This document shows positions 59,251 through 64,000 of a DNA stretch of 64,000 nt, piece after piece. This stretch comes from Spirosoma terrae (GTDB taxonomy: Bacteria > Bacteroidota > Bacteroidia > Cytophagales > Spirosomataceae). The stretch spans positions 186,001-250,000 of the forward strand of contig NZ_JAAFZH010000010.1 in NCBI RefSeq assembly GCF_010435915.1, read 5' to 3'. Position numbers and translations under genes: made by a program. The first letter of the stretch is position 1; every line of letters starts with the position of its first letter. The notes under the pieces are model-generated. The model was not told where the DNA came from. It did no database searches and saw only the letters and a list, made by a program, of their open reading frames with translations.

Positions 59251-60105
59251 ATGATACGTTTGTTAGGTAGTATTTTATTCGTGTGTTGCATGACTCAATC
59301 CAATGCGCAAGGTCAGCCAGGCCACTCTCCGGATTCCATTGCCTATTACCGAAAACAACTACAATCCCATCATCAGCTCAGGGTGTCGGCTCACCGGGGC
59401 TCATCTGACCTGGCCCCGGAAAATACGCTCGCTACGTATCGCCGGGCACTGGCCATGCAGGTTGACTATATCGAAATCGATGTACGAACAACAAACGACG
59501 GAAAACTTGTTATTCTGCACGACGGTACGGTAAACCGGACAACCAACGGAACCGGCCCCGTGCGAAACCTGGCGCTGGCCGACGTCAAGAAACTGTCGGC
59601 CGGGAAGGGATTTAGCGGGACTTTCGCCCACGAATTAATTCCAACACTAGAGGAGGTCTGTCAACTGCTGGCCGACTGGAACGTCAATCATCCGGTTGCG
59701 TCCAATTTATACATCGACTGTAAAGACGTAGCGCCCGAACCGTTGGTTGCTACGCTAACGCACTACGGCTTGTTAACGAATGCTGTATTTTATGGCAGTG
59801 ATACGTATCTAGCTGCCTTACAGAAGGTGGCTCCATCGGCAAGGCTTATGCCCGCTTTACAGAAGGCCGACGATATAGCCAACAAAATCCGTACGCTGCA
59901 TCCATACGCGTTTGATGTAAACTATTCAGCGCTGAATGAGTCGCTTATCCAGCGGATTCATCAGCAGGGTATCCAGGTTTTCAGCGATTTGCTGGATACA
60001 CTCGATCAACCTGTTCACTACAAACGGGCCGCCCGCATGGGTGTCGATGTGATTCAAACCGATCACGTCATGTCGGTCTACCGGACGCTCAGCACACAGA
60101 ACTAA
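59251..60105 (+). CDS. Glycerophosphodiester phosphodiesterase, exported, paralogue
   Basis: A 284-residue GDPD with signal peptide (ending QSNAQG). Catalytic motifs: VSAHRGSSDLAPENTLATYRRAL and EIDVRTTNDGKLVILHDGTVNRTTNGTG. It resembles the copy at 39383 and does the same reaction on glycerophosphodiesters in the periplasm. Its ATG lies one base past a strong terminator T run, so no normal ribosome-binding site separates them; a start further downstream would remove the signal peptide. It leads a three-gene run with a purple-acid-type phosphatase and a DUF5009 protein (24 nt and 13 nt gaps), which looks like an organophosphate use operon. Confidence 0.9.
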   Translation: MIRLLGSILFVCCMTQSNAQGQPGHSPDSIAYYRKQLQSHHQLRVSAHRGSSDLAPENTLATYRRALAMQVDYIEIDVRTTNDGKLVILHDGTVNRTTNGTGPVRNLALADVKKLSAGKGFSGTFAHELIPTLEEVCQLLADWNVNHPVASNLYIDCKDVAPEPLVATLTHYGLLTNAVFYGSDTYLAALQKVAPSARLMPALQKADDIANKIRTLHPYAFDVNYSALNESLIQRIHQQGIQVFSDLLDTLDQPVHYKRAARMGVDVIQTDHVMSVYRTLSTQN

Positions 60106-60129
60106 TTATCTCCCAAACGATTCTCCTCT

Positions 60130-61512
60130 ATGAGCCGGTTACTCTATACCCTCTTTTGCTCGCTAGTTGTCCTCGCCACAAAAGCCCAGACTCACAAAGA
60201 ATACCCACCGTCGGTCTACCCTGATCGGGTTATTCTTGGCTGGCAGGGTAATCCATCTACGTCACAATCGGTCAACTGGCGCACCGACTCCACCGTGACG
60301 AGTGCCATTGGGGCCATTGCCGAAGCCGATCCATCACCCGATTTTGTCAGCAAGGCCAGTATGGTCCAGGCAACCACTGAACGCGTTGTACTGGATGGCA
60401 AAACCGTACATTACCACTCGGTGCACTTTACGAATCTGAAACCAGCCACCCAATATAGTTATCGCGTAGGCGATGGTACGCACTGGACCGAGTGGTTTCA
60501 TTTTAAAACCGCAAAGGATCAACCGGCTCCTTTTTCATTCCTGTATTTTGGCGACGCTCAGAACGACATTCGTTCACTGTGGTCGCGGGCCATTCGTGGT
60601 GCTTATTCGACCATGCCAACCGCCAATCTGATCATTCACGCGGGCGACCTGATCACGACGTCAAACGCGGACTGGCAATGGGCTGAATGGTTTGAAGCGG
60701 GTGGCTGGATCAACGGTATGGTGCCAACGCTGGCCACGCCGGGCAATCATGAATACGCCAAAAATGCCCAGGGAAAGCCCAGACTATCCAACCACTGGCG
60801 TCCTTCATTCGTACTGCCCGAAAATGGACCAAAAGGATTGGAAGAAACGGCTTACTCCCTCGATTACCAGGGAACGCGATTTATTTCGTTGAATTCGCAG
60901 GCCGCTTTGCTGGATTCTGCTATATTGAATGCGCAAGCGGTATGGCTTGAAAAAACGCTCAGCAACAACCCCAACCGATGGACGGTCATTACGCACCACC
61001 ATCCGATTTACTCAACAGCGAAAGGACGGAATAATGACGAATGGCAGGATAAAATGGAACCGATTTATAAAAAATTCAATGTCGATCTGGTCCTGCAGGG
61101 CCACGACCATACGTATGGTCGTGGATTAAATATGCCCGTGGGCAAGAGTCGTAAACACCCAGACGGGCCGATCTATGTCGTATCGGTCAGTGGACCAAAA
61201 ATGTACGATATTGGCCTACAGGACTGGATGGACCGGGCGGCATCCAACACCCAATTGTATCAGACCGTAACGATCAACGGCGACAAGCTAACGTATCAGG
61301 CTTACACCGTAACGGGCGAGAAATATGACTCGTTCGACCTGATCAAAAACAGCAAAGGCAAGAATACGCTGATTGATCAGGCTCCTCTGCTGGCTCCCGA
61401 GCGCCTTGAGTTACCCGCCGATTACCAGAAACGGTATAAACCAGAGCAAATGCAGGAATACCGGAATCGCTTCCAGGAATACAAAGCCCGCAAACAGGCA
61501 CAAAACGAATAA
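60130..61512 (+). CDS. Purple acid phosphatase-like metallophosphoesterase, exported
   Basis: A 460-residue exported enzyme (signal ending TKAQT) with an N-terminal Ig/FN3-like domain (SVNWRTDSTVTSAIGAI; FTNLKPATQYSYRVGD) and a metallophosphoesterase domain carrying the five metal-binding blocks: YFGDAQND, IHAGDLITT, PGNHEYA, VITHHHPIY and LQGHDHTYGRG. This two-part layout is that of plant-type purple acid phosphatases. It would release phosphate from esters outside the cytoplasm. It sits 24 nt after the glycerophosphodiesterase, so products of one feed the other, and 13 nt before the DUF5009 gene. A charged Lys/Arg/Gln-rich tail ends the chain. Confidence 0.9.
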   Translation: MSRLLYTLFCSLVVLATKAQTHKEYPPSVYPDRVILGWQGNPSTSQSVNWRTDSTVTSAIGAIAEADPSPDFVSKASMVQATTERVVLDGKTVHYHSVHFTNLKPATQYSYRVGDGTHWTEWFHFKTAKDQPAPFSFLYFGDAQNDIRSLWSRAIRGAYSTMPTANLIIHAGDLITTSNADWQWAEWFEAGGWINGMVPTLATPGNHEYAKNAQGKPRLSNHWRPSFVLPENGPKGLEETAYSLDYQGTRFISLNSQAALLDSAILNAQAVWLEKTLSNNPNRWTVITHHHPIYSTAKGRNNDEWQDKMEPIYKKFNVDLVLQGHDHTYGRGLNMPVGKSRKHPDGPIYVVSVSGPKMYDIGLQDWMDRAASNTQLYQTVTINGDKLTYQAYTVTGEKYDSFDLIKNSKGKNTLIDQAPLLAPERLELPADYQKRYKPEQMQEYRNRFQEYKARKQAQNE

Positions 61513-61525
61513 CAACCCTGACTAG

Positions 61526-62686
61526 ATGCAGACACCACTACTCTCAACTACAACGACGGGGGCCGATCCTGCTGTAGCACAGCCAGCTCCCATCAAACGG
61601 CTACTCTCGCTCGATACCCTGCGCGGTTTCGATATGTTCTGGATTATGGGTGGCGAGGAGATTTTTCAGGCCCTGGTCAAAACAACCAGTTGGTCCTGGG
61701 CTGTTGTGCTGGCCGATCAGTTTACACATCCCAAGTGGAATGGCTTCCGGGCCTACGACCTCATTTTTCCGCTGTTTCTGTTTATGGCGGGGGTTTCTAC
61801 TCCATTTTCGGTCGGCTCCCGTATCGATAAAGGACATGACAAAACCCAGATTGCCCGCAAAATCATCGCACGTGGCCTTATTCTGGTTATTCTTGGCATC
61901 ATTTACAACAATGGACTTTTTGTCAAAGCCTTTGAAGACACACGTTTCCCCAGTGTGCTAGGCCGAATCGGTCTGGCGGGCATGTTTGCTCAGCTGATTT
62001 ACCTCTATACCCGTCCCCGTGGTCAATACATCTGGTTCGTGGGGTTGTTGCTAGGCTATTGGGCCGCCATGATGCTGATTCCCGTACCGGGTTGTGGAGC
62101 GGGTGTTTTAACCATGGAGTGCAATCTGGCCAGCTATATCGATCGCCAACTGGTGCCTGGCCATCTTTATAAAACCATCCACGACCCCGAGGGGCTATTT
62201 TCTACGATACCAGCTATCTGTAATGCCCTGCTTGGCATATTTGCCGGTACGTATCTACGAACGCAGCACAAACCGGGCAATAAAAAAGCGCTGCAGCTGC
62301 TTGGTGTAGGCGTTACGTTCGTGGTGCTGGGCTGGTTATGGAACTTCGTTTTCCCGGTTAACAAAAACCTGTGGACCAGCTCGTTCGTACTGGTTACCGG
62401 CGGACTAAGCCTGACGCTGCTCGCTACGTTCTATTGGATCATCGACGTAAAAGGATTTAAAGGCTGGACGTTCTTCTTCACCATTATTGGTATGAATTCC
62501 ATTCTGATTTATCTGGCGGGCGAATTCATTGATTTTGGTTATGCAGGCCGGTTCTTCTTCGGTGGACTGCTCCATCTATCCTCGTCCGAAGCGGTGCATG
62601 AAGTGGGAGCCGTATTGGCCATGTTGGCGGCTAAATGGGCATTCCTGTATTTCCTCTATAAAAAGAAGACGTTTTTACGCGTTTGA
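61526..62686 (+). CDS. DUF5009 / heparan-alpha-glucosaminide acetyltransferase-like membrane protein
   Basis: A 386-residue, about ten-helix membrane protein. RLLSLDTLRGFDMFWIMGGEE at residues 26-46, then AYDLIFPLFLFMAGVSTPFSVG, with NSILIYLAGEF in the later part, are typical of the DUF5009/HGSNAT-like acyltransferase group, which move acetyl groups across the membrane onto amino sugars. The acceptor here is unknown; a surface glycan is possible given the many glycan genes. It lies 13 nt after the phosphatase and ends at a hairpin (62688). No known function in bacteria can be asserted. Confidence 0.8.
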   Translation: MQTPLLSTTTTGADPAVAQPAPIKRLLSLDTLRGFDMFWIMGGEEIFQALVKTTSWSWAVVLADQFTHPKWNGFRAYDLIFPLFLFMAGVSTPFSVGSRIDKGHDKTQIARKIIARGLILVILGIIYNNGLFVKAFEDTRFPSVLGRIGLAGMFAQLIYLYTRPRGQYIWFVGLLLGYWAAMMLIPVPGCGAGVLTMECNLASYIDRQLVPGHLYKTIHDPEGLFSTIPAICNALLGIFAGTYLRTQHKPGNKKALQLLGVGVTFVVLGWLWNFVFPVNKNLWTSSFVLVTGGLSLTLLATFYWIIDVKGFKGWTFFFTIIGMNSILIYLAGEFIDFGYAGRFFFGGLLHLSSSEAVHEVGAVLAMLAAKWAFLYFLYKKKTFLRV

Positions 62687-62687
62687 T

Positions 62688-62735
62688 ACCCAACGTACTG
62701 AACGATCAACTCTGACAACGTTCAGTACGTTGGGT
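62688..62735 (+). terminator. Terminator after the phosphate operon
   Basis: A perfect 16-bp stem (62688-62703 with 62720-62735, arm ACCCAACGTACTGAAC), 16-nt loop, starting 2 nt after the stop codon. No T tract follows. Confidence 0.65.
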
Positions 62736-62771
62736 AGTTCTGTGGAAAGGGACGGTGCTGATTCGCCATAT

Positions 62772-63440
62772 TCATAGTAACTCTTTCAACTCGGCTGACA
62801 CATATTGGCCCCCTCGGTCGGAATGGATAATCAGGCCTGTAACCGGTTGACGCCACTGCAAAGCACGACGCAAGGGAAGGATAACCAGTTCGTCTTCCAT
62901 AGTTTTACCTACCTGCCAACCGACCACTTTTCGCGAGTAAAGATCCATCCAAGTAGCCAGGTAGGTCCGTTCGCCATTGACCAGTGGCAGGTACGTAATG
63001 TCGCTGACCTAGACCAAATTAGGGGCTTGAGGTAGAGGCTGACTTAACAAAAAAATGGGCCAATATCCTCTGGCATGAGTGCTTTTAGTTGTAAGAGACG
63101 GTCGGCCGCTGCCGCACAAACGATTTGGGTTGAATAGCTTGTAGATCAGGTGCTTTCATCAACGCTCGTACTTGATGGCGTCCGATCAAATACCTTTCTG
63201 CTGTAACTCACTCGTAATCCGTCGACTGCCATAGCATCGTCTATGCTCAGCAAAGACCTGTTCCACTACGCGTTGGCAGGTTGTTTTCTCTGGCGTTAGT
63301 TGATAGCTGTCGCCCCGCAGATACCGATAATAGGCGGAACGACTCACCCCGATCACCAAACATAGTGTTTCAACGGCAAACTCATTGGCTAGTTATTGAA
63401 TTAGCTCGTACCGTAATTGAAGGTTTGTCGCGGTTCCCCG
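62772..63440 (-). pseudogene. IS3-family transposase orfB, disrupted
   Basis: The DDE domain can be read as VSDITYLPLVNGERTYLATW, MDLYSRKVVGWQV and IIHSDRGGQYVSAELKEL, which is typical IS3/IS150-group sequence. The next residues of the complete protein are missing after a stop at 62772. An amber codon replaces the Trp of the PNLVW motif (63011-63009). Further upstream the helical piece VSRSAYYRYLRGDSYQLTPE, FAEHRRCYGSRRITSELQQKG is interrupted by another stop or frameshift. It is therefore dead. Confidence 0.75.
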
Positions 63441-63749
63441 CCGGGCCTGATAATGCTCAACGCTTTTTTTAAGATCTCGCGCTCAGTTTCCAACTGGCTG
63501 ATCCGTTTTAGCAGCTGCTTGTTCTCAATCATCACATCAGAAGCCTAGCTCAAAAAGTGTTTTTTTTCTTCACTTGTACTGCACTGCTTCCAACGGTCTG
63601 CCGTCGCGGTTATAGATCAGCACTTCACTAATACCCAGTGTCTGAGCTACGTAAATCACGCTTTTCCCATTCGCAATCATTTTCAGCACATCAGTTTTGA
63701 AGGCTGTATCGTATTTGCGACGTTTAAGAGCTTTGTTTTTTGGCTGCAT
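63440..63749 (-). pseudogene. IS3-family transposase orfA, disrupted
   Basis: The piece from the ATG at 63749 reads MQPKNKALKRRKYDTAFKTD, then VLKMIANGKSVIYVAQTLGI, a helix-turn-helix of IS3 orfA type, but stops at 63570 (about 59 codons). After a frame change the characteristic coiled-coil end IENKQLLKRISQLETEREIL, KKALSI follows. The two parts would have formed the ~100-residue orfA. Confidence 0.7.
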
Positions 63750-63809
63750 GTTCTTGCAAGTTAAGCAAGTTCAGTGTGCCGATTTATTAAACCATCTCAA
63801 ACAACCACC

Positions 63810-64000
63810 TTATCTACCTATCAGTTTTTTCCAATCATATTGGGCTTTGGAGGCCGTGTTGCGTTTAGACAATTCTCTCAGCATTGCATGCAATTTAGTT
63901 TGAGGCAACCATTGGCCATTCACAAAGACACCCGAAATTTTCCGAGTATTGGCTACATCTTCTAGGGGATTGGCATTCAGCAAAACTAGGTCCGCTACTT
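63810..64000 (-). CDS. Amidohydrolase, C-terminal part (continues past the window)
   Basis: The minus-strand frame reads VADLVLLNANPLEDVANTRK, then ISGVFVNGQWLPQTKLHAM, LRELSKRN, ending in a stop at 63812-63810. This is the usual C terminus of imidazolonepropionase/amidohydrolase family proteins (the VADLVLLNANPLED motif followed by the N-G-x-W-L turn). Only ~63 codons are in the window; catalytic part and start lie beyond 64000. It ends just before the IS element. Confidence 0.75.
   Translation of the reverse strand, partial: VADLVLLNANPLEDVANTRKISGVFVNGQWLPQTKLHAMLRELSKRNTASKAQYDWKKLIGR

Larger units (their letters stand above)
62738..63800 (-). mobile_element. Degenerate IS3-family insertion sequence
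   Basis: About 1.06 kb between the DUF5009 terminator and the amidohydrolase 3' end encodes an IS3-type transposase pair on the minus strand: an orfA piece (63749 down to ~63440) and an orfB rve piece (~63440 to 62772). The orfB piece contains an in-frame TAG at 63011-63009. The ends may be imperfect inverted repeats: TGTGGAAAGGGACGG near 62738 and a related TGGTTGTTTGAGATGG-like sequence (minus strand) near 63805, but the match is weak and the exact boundaries are uncertain. No target duplication was recognised. Confidence 0.7.

Noticed and set aside
1-64000. tRNA, rRNA, prophage or CRISPR features
   Set aside because: No cloverleaf-like sequence, ribosomal segment, phage structural gene or direct-repeat array was recognised.

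Overview
The window looks like a chromosomal segment of a Bacteroidota bacterium of the order Cytophagales, probably Spirosoma or a close relative (inferred from gene content and protein style, not from a database match). The signs are a SusC/SusD pair with its own ECF sigma factor, a LytTR response regulator beside a TPR histidine kinase, many Bacteroidota-type lipoproteins, TAnnTTTG promoter boxes, and many secreted carbohydrate- and phosphate-related enzymes. I found no rRNA, tRNA, CRISPR array or prophage.

Layout. 0-3.7 kb: DoxX-like membrane protein divergent from an HxlR regulator, an ACS-family MFS sugar-acid transporter and a lipoprotein. 4.1-9.3 kb: small hypothetical protein, an orphan AcrB-type RND pump and a CNNM/CBS protein. 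9.3-10.8 kb: a decayed operon (TonB receptor plug, sulfite-oxidase-like molybdopterin domain, di-heme peroxidase tail). 10.9-16.2 kb: small membrane protein, HD hydrolase, HxlR regulator, APCDD1-like protein, SDR, Old Yellow Enzyme and a LysR regulator. 16.2-23.8 kb: the most interesting block. An Lrp regulator is translationally coupled to an unusual serine peptidase/N-acyl-D-amino-acid deacylase fusion, and is divergent from DgcN-like (DUF1611), DgcA-like (enolase superfamily), DUF3445 heme N-demethylase and APC permease genes. A near-perfect Lrp box lies between the two arms. This looks like a D-amino-acid (possibly D-glutamate, N-acyl or N-methyl) scavenging regulon.

23.9-29.9 kb: a lipoprotein, a papain-like protease fused to a PQQ-type propeller, and a histidine kinase/LytTR pair. 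29.9-34.4 kb: rhodanese, ACP phosphodiesterase, dCMP deaminase, ABC1 kinase, TetR regulator and a Spy-like periplasmic protein. 34.4-41.7 kb: MFS transporter plus Gfo/Idh/MocA dehydrogenase, PQQ dehydrogenase with cytochrome c domain, glycerophosphodiesterase and a PhoPQ-activated-type hydrolase. 41.8-47.9 kb: SusD, SusC, a very short anti-sigma-like protein and an ECF sigma factor. 48.5-58.6 kb: a sialidase-like BNR protein, two tandem paralogues of an unrecognised propeller-plus-helical secreted family, and a giant Ig-repeat protein. 58.6-62.7 kb: a DinB/BstA-like protein, a second glycerophosphodiesterase, a purple-acid-type phosphatase and a DUF5009 membrane protein. 62.7-64 kb: a wrecked IS3-family element next to the 3' end of an amidohydrolase.

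The MFS, PQQ, SusCD, sialidase and phosphatase genes together suggest a scavenger of sugars, uronates, glycans and organic phosphate. Three kinds of palindromic repeat sit in intergenic gaps, and the 7-mer GCTACGT/ACGTAGC is strongly over-represented throughout.
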